64,000 nucleotides of DNA from Vibrio chagasii (GTDB lineage: Bacteria; Pseudomonadota; Gammaproteobacteria; Enterobacterales; Vibrionaceae), in NCBI RefSeq assembly GCF_024347355.1, contig NZ_AP025465.1:434001-498000 (forward strand), given 5' to 3'. This document shows positions 8,372-19,148 of this stretch, piece by piece (position 1 is the stretch's first letter; every line of letters starts with the position of its first letter). The translations under genes and the position numbers were made by a program. The notes beneath the pieces are model-generated. The model was not told where the DNA came from. It made no database searches and was given only the letters and a program-made list of their open reading frames with translations.

Positions 8372-8399
8372 AAAGAAGGGAGGCAAAGCCTCCCTTTCT
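8372..8399 (-). terminator. Hairpin terminator downstream of the pit operon
   Basis: AAGGGAGGC (8376-8384) and GCCTCCCTT (8388-8396) form a nine-pair stem with a three-base loop. On the minus strand it is followed by the T-rich CTTCTTTG. It separates pit from ygiM, both on the minus strand. Confidence 0.6.
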
Positions 8400-8489
8400 G
8401 TGCGTTTGAGTCAATAATGACATGGCATTTACATATCGTTACTGAAGCTCACATAATTCTGACGCTAGCATCGACTAACGCAGTGGCAA

Positions 8490-9752
8490 TTACATGCTAA
8501 ACATAGCCTGAATACCGTAGAAGAACACAACAGCAAGTAGAGCACCTGCTGGCAGTGTCACAATCCACGAAGCCACGATATTACGTACAACGCCTAAGTT
8601 CAGTGCTGCGATACCACGAGCAAAACCAACACCCAACACCGCACCAACCAGTGTTTGTGTAGTTGAGATTGGAAGACCAGTACCTGACGCTAGAACAACC
8701 GTACATGCTGTAGCAAGTTGCGCTGCAAAGCCACGGCTCGGTGTTAGTTCTGTAATACCAGTACCTACCGTTGCCATTACTTTATGACCAAGAGTCGCAA
8801 GACCAACCACGATACCAAAACCGCCTAGAGGAAGAATCCACCATGCGATAGTGCTCTTACCTGTGATTTCGCCCATGTGCTCAACCGTTGATACAACAGC
8901 AGACAGTGGACCAATCGCGTTTGCAACGTCGTTTGAACCGTGTGCGAATGCCATAGCACAAGCTGTGATAACCATTAGTACAGAGAAGATACCTTCAACA
9001 CCAGCAAAGCCGTGGTCTTCTTCGCGGTTAGCGAATTTCTTCTGGATGTATAGGTAACCACCAATCATTACAATTGCTGATACTGCTGCAGCCCAAACCC
9101 ATGCTTCAGTGTTGCTTAGGTGAAGACCAACGTGCTTAAGACCTTTCTTGATTGTTACCAGTGCAATTACCATCGTTGTGATGAACATGTATACCGGTAC
9201 AAAGCGCTTCGCGTTGAATAGCGGGTTCTCTGTATCAAAAATCAGTCGCTGAGCACTCACAAAGATAACGTAAGCGAAGAAACCAGAGATGACAGGAGTA
9301 ATAATCCAACTGCCCACAATGCCTTGAACGCTGTTCCAGTCTACCGCTTCAGTACCTACAGACACGCAAGCGAAACCGATGATTGCACCGATGATTGAGT
9401 GAGTAGTAGAAACAGGCCAGCCCATGTACGAAGCTAGAAGTAGCCATGTACCTGCAGCAAGAAGTGCAGACATCATACCGAATACAAGAACGTCTGGTTG
9501 ATGTGCGAATAGAGATGTTTCGATAACACCTTTACGGATCGTATCGGTAACTTCGCCACCGGCAAGATATGCACCAGCGAATTCAAAGATCATTGCGATA
9601 ATGATCGCTTGTTTTACGGTTAGAGCTTTAGAGCCTACTGAGGTGCCCATTGCGTTCGCAACGTCATTTGCACCAATACCAATAGCCATCAAGAAACCGA
9701 AAGCTGCTGCAACAATAATCAGGACAGTGCCGTAGTTAGCAAGGATATCCAT
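8490..9752 (-). CDS. Low-affinity inorganic phosphate transporter, PiT family
   Basis: This 420-residue permease has about ten to twelve hydrophobic segments and the duplicated PiT signature, GANDVANAMGTSVGSKAL near residue 28 and GSNDVANAIGP in the second half. PiT proteins move metal-phosphate complexes with protons or sodium. I placed the start at the ATG at 9750-9752 (MDILANYGTVL), which follows AGGTATTACG; an upstream in-frame start at 9827 would add a non-conserved amphipathic leader. The DUF47 gene lies upstream on the same strand, a common pairing. It is PitA-like; I leave the symbol blank because Vibrio and E. coli names differ. Confidence 0.92.
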   Translation of the reverse strand: MDILANYGTVLIIVAAAFGFLMAIGIGANDVANAMGTSVGSKALTVKQAIIIAMIFEFAGAYLAGGEVTDTIRKGVIETSLFAHQPDVLVFGMMSALLAAGTWLLLASYMGWPVSTTHSIIGAIIGFACVSVGTEAVDWNSVQGIVGSWIITPVISGFFAYVIFVSAQRLIFDTENPLFNAKRFVPVYMFITTMVIALVTIKKGLKHVGLHLSNTEAWVWAAAVSAIVMIGGYLYIQKKFANREEDHGFAGVEGIFSVLMVITACAMAFAHGSNDVANAIGPLSAVVSTVEHMGEITGKSTIAWWILPLGGFGIVVGLATLGHKVMATVGTGITELTPSRGFAAQLATACTVVLASGTGLPISTTQTLVGAVLGVGFARGIAALNLGVVRNIVASWIVTLPAGALLAVVFFYGIQAMFSM

Positions 9753-9880
9753 CGTAATACCTAGTTGTTTGATAACAAGCGGAACAAATTTAGACGCAAA
9801 AAACCGCTCAGCGAGAGAAATACTCAACGCATAAGTGGTTTGTTCAAAAAATGCTCTTCGTTATATGGTTAACGTATGAT

Positions 9881-10561
9881 TTAAGATCGAGAAAGCATTA
9901 CTTCAAGACGAGCGCCTACACGCTGTGCTTGATCTGCAATACCACCAACCCATTCAAGAATTTTGTATAAGAACATGATATCAACTGGATTCAGATCGCC
10001 TTCAATCGCCATTAGTTGTTGGCGTAGTTCGATCTGCATCGCGTCCGTGTCATCTTCAATTACATCTAATTGATGAATCATTTCAGCAACGAGTGTTACT
10101 TCACGGCCCTTAAAGCCAGTCTCAAGTAATTCGTCTAGTTCATTGATTACGTTTTGTGCTTGGTTCGCTGCATCTAGACAACGTTTAACGTAAGCGATGA
10201 AGTTTTCTTGTAGAGGAGCAGGAATGACAAGTTGACGACCATATACACGGCCAGCAATGTCTTTCGCTAGGTTTGCTAGTTTGTCTTGCTGAGTTAATAG
10301 CTCCAACATGTCGGTGCGATCAACAGGCATAAACAAACCACGAGGAAGTTTAAGGCGAATTTCACGTTTTAGTACGTCAGCTTCTTTCTCAAGGTGAGAA
10401 ATCTGAGCTCGAATTTCAGCTGCTTTTTCCCAGTCACCCTTTGAAGAAACTTCAAAGAAATTAACTAGGTGAGAACAACATTCGTTCACGCATACTACGT
10501 GACGCTGCAAAGGTTTAATTGGGGACTTTGCAAATAACCCCATAATTGTATTTACTGGCAT
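9881..10561 (-). CDS. DUF47/PhoU-like phosphate transport accessory protein (TIGR00153)
   Basis: The 226-residue cytoplasmic protein is predicted to be largely helical, with the family features MGLFAKSPIKPLQRHV at the start and repeated acidic helices (HLEKEADVLKREI; QLDVIEDDTDAMQIELRQQL) resembling PhoU metal-binding E/DxxxD motifs. Members are nearly always encoded next to PiT transporters and are thought to regulate them. Two in-frame ATGs (10565-10567 and 10559-10561) are possible; I chose the inner one, which gives MPVNTIMG and sits ten bases after AGG. It forms an operon with pit. Confidence 0.9.
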   Translation of the reverse strand: MPVNTIMGLFAKSPIKPLQRHVVCVNECCSHLVNFFEVSSKGDWEKAAEIRAQISHLEKEADVLKREIRLKLPRGLFMPVDRTDMLELLTQQDKLANLAKDIAGRVYGRQLVIPAPLQENFIAYVKRCLDAANQAQNVINELDELLETGFKGREVTLVAEMIHQLDVIEDDTDAMQIELRQQLMAIEGDLNPVDIMFLYKILEWVGGIADQAQRVGARLEVMLSRS

Positions 10562-10768
10562 GGTCATCCAACCTAATAAATAATAACCTTAAAACAACAT
10601 ACACCATATTCATGGTGAAATGTTAAGCGATGGCTACAAAGTCGCGCATGTTAACCTAATCAATGTCTCATTAAAACTGTTTTAGATCATCATAAGGGCG
10701 ATATTTCTGACTTGCCGACTTTGAAAATTGGCAATATCCTGTCCCTATCTTCACAGAAAGGTATAACT

Positions 10769-12286
10769 ATGGAAACCGAGATAGAACTGAAGTTTTTTGT
10801 TTCTCCTGATTTTTCAGAGACTTTACGCAATAAAATTGCTGAAACTAAAGTACTTCAGCACAGTTGTCGTGAGCTAGGTAACATCTACTTTGACACCCCT
10901 GACAACTGGCTACGCAAGCACGATACCGGCTTGCGCATTCGACGCTTTGATGACGTATTTGTACAAACGGTAAAGACAGCGGGTCGCGTTGTTGCTGGCC
11001 TGCATCAAAGGCCGGAATACAATGCAGAACACGATAGCAATGAGCCAAAACTTGCCTTACATCCAGAAGATATTTGGCCTGAAGGTAAGGACATTGAAAC
11101 ATTGCAAGCTGAGCTTACTCCTCTGTTCTCGACTAACTTCACGCGTGAACAGTGGCTGATTGGCATGCCTGACGGTAGCCAAGTCGAGGTTGCCTTTGAC
11201 CAAGGTTTCGTTGAATCCGGTGATCTGCAAGAACCGATTTGCGAAGTTGAGCTTGAACTTAAATCCGGCCAAACGGATGCTCTGTTTACATTGTCTCGCC
11301 AATTCTGCGAACAAGGTGGTATGCGCTTAGGTAACTTAAGCAAAGCAGCTAAGGGTTACCGACTTGCTCAAGGTTATCAAGGCGATGAAGTAACTCCTTT
11401 GACCTTAGTTGATACTGACAAAAGTGATACCGTTGAATCGTGTTTCATTCAATCTTTAGAGCATGCTCTCGCTCATTGGCATTATCACGAGCAAATTTTC
11501 ACCGAGCGTCAATCGATTGAAGCTCTGCACGAGATCAGCCATTCACTGAGCTTTATCCGCCAGACTTTCACTATATACGGTGGCATTGTACCGAGACGCG
11601 CTAGCGCTATTTTACGCCAAGAGCTGAAATGGCTAGAACAAGAGTTGGATTGGCTAAAAAGCTATGACCACTTTGAGGATTTGCTAGAAGATAAAGGCCA
11701 CGTTCTGCGTAAGCTTGATGCTCGTAAGTTCTTAGTGGCTGAGCTAAAAGAGATGCAAGAGCAATTGCCAGATCGTGAAGAGTTACTGACTCTCTTGAGT
11801 TCAGCCCGCTACACCGGTCTTCTGCTTGATTTAAGCCGCTGGATACTTACTCGAGGTTGGCAGCCATTCTTGGACGATAAAGCGCGTGAGCAAATGGAGC
11901 GCGGAATTGAGTGGTTCTCTGTGAAGCAGCTTGATCGCACTTGGGCGGAGCTGATGGAAGCCTTTCCACCAGAGCGCGTGATGACAAGCCAAGCCTATAT
12001 CGACCAGCAGTATCGTTTGATGCGTAACCTGTATTCTGGTGTTGGCTTTGCGAGCTTATATGATGACGATGAGCGTAATAGCTTCCGTTTGCCTTGGGCG
12101 GACATGGTACAAGGTATCGACGATTTGTTGATGCTACGAACCTTACAGCCACTCACTGAGAAGTTAGAAGGTGATGAGAAAGATCAGCTAGAGCGTTGGC
12201 TTGCTCGTCAAGAAGTTTCCATTTTGCATGCGATGGAGCAGACTCGCCAAATCAGTGTTGAAGTTGAGCCATACTGGCAAGACTAG
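10769..12286 (+). CDS. ygiF: Inorganic triphosphatase YgiF (CYTH and CHAD domains)
   Basis: The N-terminal CYTH domain begins METEIELKFFV, containing the ExExK metal/triphosphate motif, and hydrolyses inorganic tripolyphosphate in the E. coli homologue. The C-terminal half (about residues 220-505) is a CHAD domain, helical and rich in conserved histidine and arginine, thought to bind polyphosphate. The ATG at 10769 follows AGAAAGG. At 505 residues it is slightly longer than E. coli YgiF (433). The position upstream of glnE matches E. coli. Being beside the phosphate-transport pair may reflect a shared phosphate theme. Confidence 0.9.
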   Translation: METEIELKFFVSPDFSETLRNKIAETKVLQHSCRELGNIYFDTPDNWLRKHDTGLRIRRFDDVFVQTVKTAGRVVAGLHQRPEYNAEHDSNEPKLALHPEDIWPEGKDIETLQAELTPLFSTNFTREQWLIGMPDGSQVEVAFDQGFVESGDLQEPICEVELELKSGQTDALFTLSRQFCEQGGMRLGNLSKAAKGYRLAQGYQGDEVTPLTLVDTDKSDTVESCFIQSLEHALAHWHYHEQIFTERQSIEALHEISHSLSFIRQTFTIYGGIVPRRASAILRQELKWLEQELDWLKSYDHFEDLLEDKGHVLRKLDARKFLVAELKEMQEQLPDREELLTLLSSARYTGLLLDLSRWILTRGWQPFLDDKAREQMERGIEWFSVKQLDRTWAELMEAFPPERVMTSQAYIDQQYRLMRNLYSGVGFASLYDDDERNSFRLPWADMVQGIDDLLMLRTLQPLTEKLEGDEKDQLERWLARQEVSILHAMEQTRQISVEVEPYWQD

Positions 12287-12308
12287 TCTCTACACTAACA
12301 TCCATTTT

Positions 12309-12336
12309 TAAATAGGGCCTTGGCCCTATTTTTTTG
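12309..12336 (+). terminator. Terminator of ygiF, overlapping the 3' end of the K+ channel gene
   Basis: AAATAGGGC and GCCCTATTT pair around CTTG, followed on the plus strand by TTTT (stem 12310-12331). The hairpin overlaps the stop codon of the convergent channel gene (12326-12328), so it may also terminate that transcript, with a weaker T-run. Confidence 0.8.
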
Positions 12337-13075
12337 TCTGTCGTTCAAGCGACTCGAGCCGCTCTAGTATCTGTTGCTGCTGCTCTAGAATCTTATCCAG
12401 TTTACGCTCTTTGTTTTCCAATTGTTGATTCTGGAGGTCGGTAGGCTCAGTAATCAGCGAGGTAATTAGACCTGAGATCATACCAAATACACCAACCCCA
12501 CAGATGATCACAATCGATGCGATTAACTGACCAGCGGTGGTTACTGGATAATGGTCGCCATAGCCAACGGTACTGATGGTCACGAAAGCCCACCACAACG
12601 CATCATGACCAGTCGTGATATTGGCATTAGGATCTTTGTGCTCCAATAGCAGGATCGTGCCAGCACCGATGGTCAGTAAGATCACCAAAAGCAGAATGAT
12701 GGAAGCGAAAGTGGTCTCTTTTCTGTTACGAAACAGCTCTCTGAAAATACGTTTACTTGAACGTAGAACCAAGATGACTCGCAGAATTTGAAAAATACGA
12801 GCGAAACGGAGTGGCTCGATCATTGGGATACTTGCCAAGAAATCGATCCAGTGTACTTTGAGGTATTCTTTCTTGTTTTGTGATCTGAATAGATCAATCG
12901 TGAGCTGAAAAAGAAAAACACTACAGATTATAAAATCGAGGCCGATAAGGACTTGTTTCGATTCTTTATCAATCGGCGCAAACAACAAGCCTGAGATCAC
13001 AAATAACGCTAAGAAAGAGAGAATCAGTGATAATAAGCTCATCGGCTTAGGTGTGTCTTTGATACTATTTAACAT
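12326..13075 (-). CDS. Six-transmembrane voltage-gated-type potassium channel
   Basis: The 249-residue protein has the layout of a prokaryotic Kv channel: hydrophobic S1-S3, an S4-like helix with spaced arginines (R90, R93, R99, R105), S5 near 122-145, a pore loop with the K+ selectivity filter TVGYGD at residues 169-174, and S6 near 183-209. The C-terminus is a short coiled coil (about 215-247, with LDKILEQQQQILERLESLER), which likely aids tetramer assembly. No RCK or cyclic-nucleotide domain is present. It is convergent with ygiF and divergent from the chemoreceptor gene. It does not belong to the E. coli version of this neighbourhood. Confidence 0.92.
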   Translation of the reverse strand: MLNSIKDTPKPMSLLSLILSFLALFVISGLLFAPIDKESKQVLIGLDFIICSVFLFQLTIDLFRSQNKKEYLKVHWIDFLASIPMIEPLRFARIFQILRVILVLRSSKRIFRELFRNRKETTFASIILLLVILLTIGAGTILLLEHKDPNANITTGHDALWWAFVTISTVGYGDHYPVTTAGQLIASIVIICGVGVFGMISGLITSLITEPTDLQNQQLENKERKLDKILEQQQQILERLESLERQTKK

Positions 13076-13171
13076 TCATACGAGGCTCAAAATAAATCGC
13101 GAACCTGACTCAATCAGCCATCTCGCGGGTATAGAAGCCATCAATATATAAGAGTTAATGGAGAACTGACA

Positions 13172-14428
13172 ATGACTAAACTGTCATTCAAGCCGTGGGA
13201 AAGGGTAATCTCTGACGTTCGTCTCGTTCCGAAAATGATCATGCTGATGGTGTTCAGTACCATCTTGATCATTTCTAAACAGCTATGGGACGCGAGCACG
13301 TTTTACGATTCATTGCTCGCTGCAACGAATAATGCACAAGTCGCGCAGCAGCATTATGAGACTTACCTGGTTCAAGTCGCTTGGCAGACAGGTTTGATGA
13401 TCATTGTGTTTGTGGTTCTTTTATTAGCGGCAGCTCGCGTTATGCTGCGCCAAACTCAATACCTCAGCGATGCCATTAAAACGATGGCAGACAAGAACCT
13501 ATCAGTACCGATTCACATGGACTGTAAAGATGAATACGGCGATGTAGCTCGTGAGCTAGAAAAAACACGAGTTCAGCTGCATGACATGGTGAAGGCTCAA
13601 CTGGCTTCTTCTGATGAGCTATTTGCTCTAACAGAAGTGATGACCATCAGCATGTCAGAGACTAAAGAGTCTGCTCAAGAAGAGTTCAACGAGATTGACC
13701 AACTGGCAACGGCAATGAGTGAAATGACCTCTACTGTTCAAACGGTTGCTGAACATGCACAAAGCGCTTCTTCTCTTACTGAGCAAGCATCAGGCCAAGC
13801 TTTGACGGGACAGAAGTTCGTTCAGGGCTCTGTATCTAAAATGAGTGAACTATCTTCAGATATCGCAGCGTCTGCAGCAGCGGTAAACCAAGTTGAAGAG
13901 CGCGTTGATTCAATCGGTAGCGTTGTCGGTACAATCCAAGGCATTTCAGAACAAACCAACTTACTGGCACTAAACGCAGCGATTGAAGCGGCGCGTGCAG
14001 GTGAAGCTGGTCGTGGTTTTGCTGTGGTTGCTGATGAGGTTCGTAACCTTGCACAGCGCACTCAGCAAGCAACCGTCGAGATTCAAGATATGATCAGCCA
14101 TCTACAAAGCAGTGCTAACTCTGCGGTAGAGTTGATGGAAAAGAGTGTTGTTGAAGCGGCTGAAGGTGTTGATCTAGTGACCAATGCGGGTTCGGAGTTG
14201 GATGGTATCGTAAGCCAAGTGAACCAAATCAATGACATGAACTTCCAGATTGCGACGGCTGCAGGCCAACAGAGCAGCGTTGCGGAAGAGATGAGTGTCA
14301 ACCTGACCAATGTTCGCGAGCTTGTTGAAGCTTCGGTTGTCGTGGTTGGTGAGCTGCTAGAAACTTCTCAAATCATGCAAAGTAACGCAGAAGAATTAGA
14401 CGGTAAGATTAAGCAATTCAAGGTGTAG
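13172..14428 (+). CDS. Methyl-accepting chemotaxis protein with minimal periplasmic region
   Basis: The 418-residue receptor has two membrane segments (about residues 19-36 and 74-92) separated by only some 35 residues, so there is no recognisable ligand-binding domain outside the membrane. A HAMP-like region (about 93-145) and the signalling domain follow, with the conserved hairpin tip [19 protein letters not shown] near residue 260. No C-terminal CheR-binding pentapeptide of the NWETF kind is present. The ATG at 13172 follows GGAGAA. It may sense membrane or intracellular state; the stimulus is unknown. Confidence 0.92.
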   Translation: MTKLSFKPWERVISDVRLVPKMIMLMVFSTILIISKQLWDASTFYDSLLAATNNAQVAQQHYETYLVQVAWQTGLMIIVFVVLLLAAARVMLRQTQYLSDAIKTMADKNLSVPIHMDCKDEYGDVARELEKTRVQLHDMVKAQLASSDELFALTEVMTISMSETKESAQEEFNEIDQLATAMSEMTSTVQTVAEHAQSASSLTEQASGQALTGQKFVQGSVSKMSELSSDIAASAAAVNQVEERVDSIGSVVGTIQGISEQTNLLALNAAIEAARAGEAGRGFAVVADEVRNLAQRTQQATVEIQDMISHLQSSANSAVELMEKSVVEAAEGVDLVTNAGSELDGIVSQVNQINDMNFQIATAAGQQSSVAEEMSVNLTNVRELVEASVVVVGELLETSQIMQSNAEELDGKIKQFKV

Positions 14429-14501
14429 CCTTAATTTCTCAATCCCTGTTGTTAGTGCCTGTTTTCTAGAGAGAAAGGCCTAACTCGATAAGTTAACCGA
14501 T

Positions 14502-14535
14502 AAAACGCCCACATTACTGATGTGGGCGTTTTTTA
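14502..14535 (+). terminator. Terminator downstream of the chemoreceptor gene
   Basis: AAAACGCCCACAT pairs with ATGTGGGCGTTTT around a short loop, followed by a long T-run. It lies about 75 bases past the stop and ahead of glnE. Confidence 0.85.
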
Positions 14536-14638
14536 TTGGCGTAACTTTGGTATAACTATCTTTAGTTATGAAAACTCGTTATTGAAAAACTGCCCCAACA
14601 AATTGATTGTTCGCGCGCAGCTTATACAAGGAAGAAAC

Positions 14639-17488
14639 ATGCCATTGCCTCCTCAACTCGTCACTCATTCGCAGTCAGCTTTTGAGCAATTATTAGAGCA
14701 CCAAAGTGAAGCCATTAATGCTTGGCCTGAGCCGCTAATTGAAGACCTTAAACGCGTCTTAGGATTAAGCTGCTTTATTGGTGATTGCTTACAACGTGAT
14801 ACGGTTTTATCGACGACTCTACCGGATATGTTGGAATGTGAGGAGCGTGCTGAAGGGTATCGTGGACGATTGGCTGAGCTGCTTTCTGATTGTACGGACG
14901 AAATGAGCGGTCAGCGAGTGCTACGTCAATTCCGTAATCGAGAAATGACCTATATTGCATGGCGTGACTTTATGGGCTCTTGGGAGCTTGAACAGAGCCT
15001 AAGTCATCTCTCTATGTTGGCCGAAGCGATGATCTTCGAGACCTATCAATGGCAGTACGACATTTGCTGTAAAGAGTGGGGCACACCTTGTAATGAACAG
15101 GGTGAAGCACAGCCGATGCTTATCATTGGCATGGGTAAGCTTGGTGGCGGTGAACTCAACTTTTCTTCTGATATCGACCTGATTTTTACCTACCCTGAAA
15201 ATGGCGAAACCCAAGGAGCAAGACGCAGTATCGCCAATGCGCAGTTCTTTACCCGCTTAGGGCAGCGTATTATCAAGGCGCTCGATCAACAAACCTTTGA
15301 TGGGTTCTGTTATCGCGTCGATATGCGTCTGCGTCCTTTTGGCGAGAGTGGACCATTGGTGATGAGTTACGCCGCTCTGGAAGATTACTACCAAGAACAA
15401 GGGCGAGACTGGGAACGTTACGCGATGGTTAAGGCGCGCGTAATGGGCAGTGAAATGTACCCAGAGTATCAAGAGTTGCGCAAGATGCTACGTCCGTTTG
15501 TCTTCCGTCGCTATATCGATTTCAGTGCAATTCAATCTTTGCGCCGCATGAAATCGATGATCAGTAGTGAAGTGCGTCGTCGTGGCTTATCCAATAATAT
15601 CAAGCTCGGCTCAGGCGGTATTCGTGAGGTTGAGTTCATTGCACAAGTCTTCCAACTGATTCGTGGTGGCCGTGAGCCTAGCCTACGTGGACGAGGGCTT
15701 TTAGAGACGTTAACCGCCATTGACTCTCTGCATCTGCTAGAAGCCGGAGAAGTGACTGACCTGCGCGATGCTTACCTGTTTTTACGTCGCCTAGAAAACC
15801 TACTGCAAGCGATGGCTGACAAGCAAACTCAGACGTTGCCGGATGGTGAGTTTGAACAATTTCAGCTTGCTGTTGCCATGCAATTCAGTGATTGGGAGAG
15901 TTTGATTACGGCAACTCGCGCCCATATGGCAAACGTACATAACGTGTTCGAAGAGCTCATTGGAATTGATGAAGAGGACGCTAACTCAATCGCGAGTCAC
16001 TTCAGTGAGCTGTGGGATATGGCCCATAAGCCGGATGTTATCGAGCATGTATTGGAGCATGATATTGCTATCGCCAATCCGCCTGAAGCGGCGAAAACCA
16101 TTATTCAATTTAAAGCGGATATCGCTAAGAAAACCCTTGGTCCGCGTGGGCGTGAAGTTCTCAATCGACTGATGCCGAAAGTTTTTCAGGCCTTGTATAC
16201 TGCTAAAGATGCTGAGTTTGGCTTATCGCGAGTACTGCATTTACTGCATAAAATTGTCACGCGTACCACTTATCTAGAGTTGCTCGATGAGCACCCCGCT
16301 GCATTGACTCAACTGGTTCGCTTGTGTACCGCTAGCCCGATGATCTCAGAACAGCTTGGACGTTACCCAATTCTGTTAGATGAACTTATCGACCCTCAGC
16401 AGCTCTATAATCCGGTGCCACTTGAGTCTTACAAGACAGAATTACGTGATTACCTTGCTCGTATTCCTGAAGACGACATGGAACAGCAGATGGAAGGTCT
16501 GCGTCAGTTTAAGCAGACTTGTATCCTGAGAATTGCCGCGGCTGATATAGCGGGTGTGCTTCCAGTTATGAAGGTGAGTGATCACCTAACTTACTTAGCG
16601 GAAGCGATTGTTGAAGCTGGCGTAAACCAAGCTTGGTTACAGGTGTCGGCTAAGTTTGGTGAGCCTACTCACCTTCAAGACCGTGAAGGTCGCGGCTTTG
16701 CGGTTGTCGGCTACGGTAAAGTGGGCGGCTGGGAGCTAGGTTACAACTCAGACCTCGATATTGTGTTTATGCACGACTGTCCGGTACACATCTATACTGA
16801 TGGTAAGAAAGAGATTGATGGGCGCCAATTTTATCTAAGGTTGGCTCAGCGTATTATTCATATCTTCTCGACCAGAACCGCGTCGGGAATCCTGTATGAA
16901 GTCGATACTCGCTTGCGTCCATCGGGTGTATCGGGCTTGTTGGTTAGTCCAACCGATGCCTTTGATGAGTATCAGCACAACGACGCATGGACATGGGAGC
17001 ATCAAGCACTGACTCGAGCTCGTATGATCTACGGTGATGAGCAATTGGCTTCCGCATTCAACAAAACACGTCATGAGGTGTTGTGTTTGCCACGTGATGA
17101 AGCAACGTTGAAAAAAGCTGTGGTGGATATGCGAGAAAAAATGCGTGATCACCTTGGCGGCAAAAAAGCGGATCGATTCATGCTCAAACAGGATGCTGGT
17201 GGCATCACTGATGTTGAGTTTTTAGCGCAATACTTAGTGTTACGATACAGCCACGAGAAGCCAAAGCTGACACGTTGGTGTGACAATGTCAGAATCTTTG
17301 AGAGTCTGATGTCACAAGGAATCATGGACGAGCAACAAGGCATGGCATTGACCAATGCCTACACAACGCTACGCGATGAAATACACCATCGTAACCTACT
17401 TAATCTTGATGCTGATGTTGCAATTAATAAGTTCGAAATGGAAAGGGAACATGTGGTTCACGCATGGAAGCAATGGATGGAAGTGTAA
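14639..17488 (+). CDS. glnE: Bifunctional glutamine synthetase adenylyltransferase/deadenylase GlnE
   Basis: GlnE adenylylates (inactivates) and deadenylylates glutamine synthetase in response to PII and glutamine. The 949-residue protein shows the two nucleotidyltransferase cores: [20 protein letters not shown] in the N-terminal deadenylylating half (about residue 165) and [20 protein letters not shown] in the C-terminal adenylylating half (about residue 690). Each is followed by an R-rich segment and the VEF motif. I chose the ATG at 14639 ([10 protein letters not shown]), preceded by AAGGAAGAA; an earlier in-frame start would add 39 unconserved residues. Its length matches E. coli GlnE (946). 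hldE follows, as in E. coli. Confidence 0.95.
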   Translation: MPLPPQLVTHSQSAFEQLLEHQSEAINAWPEPLIEDLKRVLGLSCFIGDCLQRDTVLSTTLPDMLECEERAEGYRGRLAELLSDCTDEMSGQRVLRQFRNREMTYIAWRDFMGSWELEQSLSHLSMLAEAMIFETYQWQYDICCKEWGTPCNEQGEAQPMLIIGMGKLGGGELNFSSDIDLIFTYPENGETQGARRSIANAQFFTRLGQRIIKALDQQTFDGFCYRVDMRLRPFGESGPLVMSYAALEDYYQEQGRDWERYAMVKARVMGSEMYPEYQELRKMLRPFVFRRYIDFSAIQSLRRMKSMISSEVRRRGLSNNIKLGSGGIREVEFIAQVFQLIRGGREPSLRGRGLLETLTAIDSLHLLEAGEVTDLRDAYLFLRRLENLLQAMADKQTQTLPDGEFEQFQLAVAMQFSDWESLITATRAHMANVHNVFEELIGIDEEDANSIASHFSELWDMAHKPDVIEHVLEHDIAIANPPEAAKTIIQFKADIAKKTLGPRGREVLNRLMPKVFQALYTAKDAEFGLSRVLHLLHKIVTRTTYLELLDEHPAALTQLVRLCTASPMISEQLGRYPILLDELIDPQQLYNPVPLESYKTELRDYLARIPEDDMEQQMEGLRQFKQTCILRIAAADIAGVLPVMKVSDHLTYLAEAIVEAGVNQAWLQVSAKFGEPTHLQDREGRGFAVVGYGKVGGWELGYNSDLDIVFMHDCPVHIYTDGKKEIDGRQFYLRLAQRIIHIFSTRTASGILYEVDTRLRPSGVSGLLVSPTDAFDEYQHNDAWTWEHQALTRARMIYGDEQLASAFNKTRHEVLCLPRDEATLKKAVVDMREKMRDHLGGKKADRFMLKQDAGGITDVEFLAQYLVLRYSHEKPKLTRWCDNVRIFESLMSQGIMDEQQGMALTNAYTTLRDEIHHRNLLNLDADVAINKFEMEREHVVHAWKQWMEV

Positions 17489-17550
17489 CTTGTCTTTCGC
17501 TTAGCTAGCACAGTGCCTATCGAGATAGGCTTTACTCACTTTTCTATGGT

Positions 17551-17578
17551 TTAGCCACTGTAATCAGTGTGCTAGACT
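17551..17578 (+). promoter_or_regulatory. Candidate extended -10 promoter of hldE
   Basis: TGCTAGACT (17570-17578) is an extended -10 element, with a weak -35 (TTAGCC, 17551-17556) 16 bases upstream. It lies about 30 bases before the hldE start. A small hairpin, GCCTATC/GATAGGC (17515-17530), precedes it and may end glnE transcripts. Confidence 0.4.
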
Positions 17579-17608
17579 CTAGCCAGATTCGATTTTTGGA
17601 GCTCAACA

Positions 17609-19039
17609 ATGAAACCAATTCTACCTGACTACAGCCAATCAGGTGTTCTTATTGTCGGTGACGTCATGCTTGATCGTTACTGGTATGGTCCAACTGGCCG
17701 TATTTCACCAGAAGCACCAGTGCCTGTGGTAAAAGTAGAAAATAACGAAGAGCGTCCAGGTGGTGCTGCCAACGTAGCAATGAATATTGCCTCGCTTGGC
17801 GGTCATGCTCATGTTGTTGGTTTAACTGGTAAAGATGAACCAGCTGAGGTGTTGAAAAACACCTTGGGTGCGCTAAAGGTTAAGTGTGATTTTGTTGAGT
17901 TAGAAGACTATCCAACCATCACCAAACTACGAGTGATGAGCCGTGGTCAGCAGTTGATCCGTCTTGATTTTGAAGACAAATTCGAAAACACAAACCCAGA
18001 GCTTATTCTGTCTCGCATGGAGCAAGCCCTACCAAATGTACGTTCGGTTATCTTGTCGGATTACGCGAAAGGTGCATTAGAGCATGTACAGAGCTTCATT
18101 CAAAAAGCACGTGCAGCCAATGTTCCTGTATTCATCGATCCCAAAGGTGCGGATTTAGAGCGCTACCGTGGTGCGACATTACTTACACCAAACATGGCAG
18201 AGTTTGAGCTGGTTGCAGGTAAAGTGAAATCAGAAGAAGATCTTATCGAGAAGGGTATTGCCTTGATCGAGAGGTATGACTTTGAAGCTTTATTGGTGAC
18301 TCGCAGTGAAAATGGTATGACGTTACTACGTAAAGGTCAGGCACCATTCCACTTGCCAACTCAAGCGAAAGAAGTTTACGACGTGACAGGTGCTGGTGAT
18401 ACGGTTATCTCCGTTCTTGCTGCTTCTGTTGCTGCCGGTAAACCATTGGATGAAGCGTGTGCATTAGCGAACGCGGCAGCTGGTGTGGTGGTTGGTAAGC
18501 TAGGTACATCGACACTTTCTACTATTGAACTAGCGGAAGCGATTCACGGCAGTCAAGACACAGACTACGGTGTGATCTCAGAAGCGGCACTGGTTGAGGC
18601 GGTAAAACGTGCTCGCGCGAAAGGTGAAAAGGTCGTTATGACCAATGGCTGCTTTGATATTCTGCATGCGGGGCATGTTTCTTACATGAACCATGCGGCT
18701 GAACTGGGCGACCGTTTGATCGTTGCCGTTAATACCGACGAATCTGTTAAGCGTTTGAAAGGCCCTGGTCGTCCTGTGAACCCAACTGATCGTCGTATGG
18801 CGGTATTGGCGGGCTTAGGTGCAGTTGACTGGGTGGTGCCTTTCTCTGAAGACACACCTCAACGTTTGATCTCTGAAGTACTACCAAGCATCTTAGTGAA
18901 AGGCGGTGATTACAAGCCTGAAGAGATCGCAGGTGGTGCGGAAGTGATTGCTGCTGGTGGTGAAGTTAAAGTACTTAACTTTGAAGATGGTTGCTCGACT
19001 ACTGAAATCATTAAAGCGATCAAAGGCGGTCGAGGTTAA
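17609..19039 (+). CDS. hldE: Bifunctional heptose-7-phosphate kinase / heptose-1-phosphate adenylyltransferase HldE
   Basis: HldE makes ADP-heptose for the LPS inner core. The N-terminal ribokinase (PfkB) domain, about residues 1-320, shows [18 protein letters not shown] and the catalytic GAGDTV motif. The C-terminal nucleotidyltransferase domain, about 345-476, shows [16 protein letters not shown] with the HxGH motif. The 476-residue length is that of E. coli HldE (477). GGAG stands about seven bases before the ATG. It is the last plus-strand gene before a bidirectional terminator shared with tolC. Confidence 0.96.
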   Translation: MKPILPDYSQSGVLIVGDVMLDRYWYGPTGRISPEAPVPVVKVENNEERPGGAANVAMNIASLGGHAHVVGLTGKDEPAEVLKNTLGALKVKCDFVELEDYPTITKLRVMSRGQQLIRLDFEDKFENTNPELILSRMEQALPNVRSVILSDYAKGALEHVQSFIQKARAANVPVFIDPKGADLERYRGATLLTPNMAEFELVAGKVKSEEDLIEKGIALIERYDFEALLVTRSENGMTLLRKGQAPFHLPTQAKEVYDVTGAGDTVISVLAASVAAGKPLDEACALANAAAGVVVGKLGTSTLSTIELAEAIHGSQDTDYGVISEAALVEAVKRARAKGEKVVMTNGCFDILHAGHVSYMNHAAELGDRLIVAVNTDESVKRLKGPGRPVNPTDRRMAVLAGLGAVDWVVPFSEDTPQRLISEVLPSILVKGGDYKPEEIAGGAEVIAAGGEVKVLNFEDGCSTTEIIKAIKGGRG

Positions 19040-19088
19040 CGTTTCGCCTTTTAGCTTGAAACTTCTCAGCTAGCTTTAGAACAGATAA

Positions 19089-19118
19089 TAAAAATGCCGC
19101 TCAATGAGCGGCATTTTT
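19089..19118. terminator. Bidirectional terminator between hldE and tolC
   Basis: AAAAATGCCGCT and AGCGGCATTTTT form a 12-pair stem around CAATG. A-run and T-run are symmetrical, so it serves both converging genes. Confidence 0.88.
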
Positions 19119-19148
19119 GTAACTGTAACTTACGTAAGTATTTAAGAA

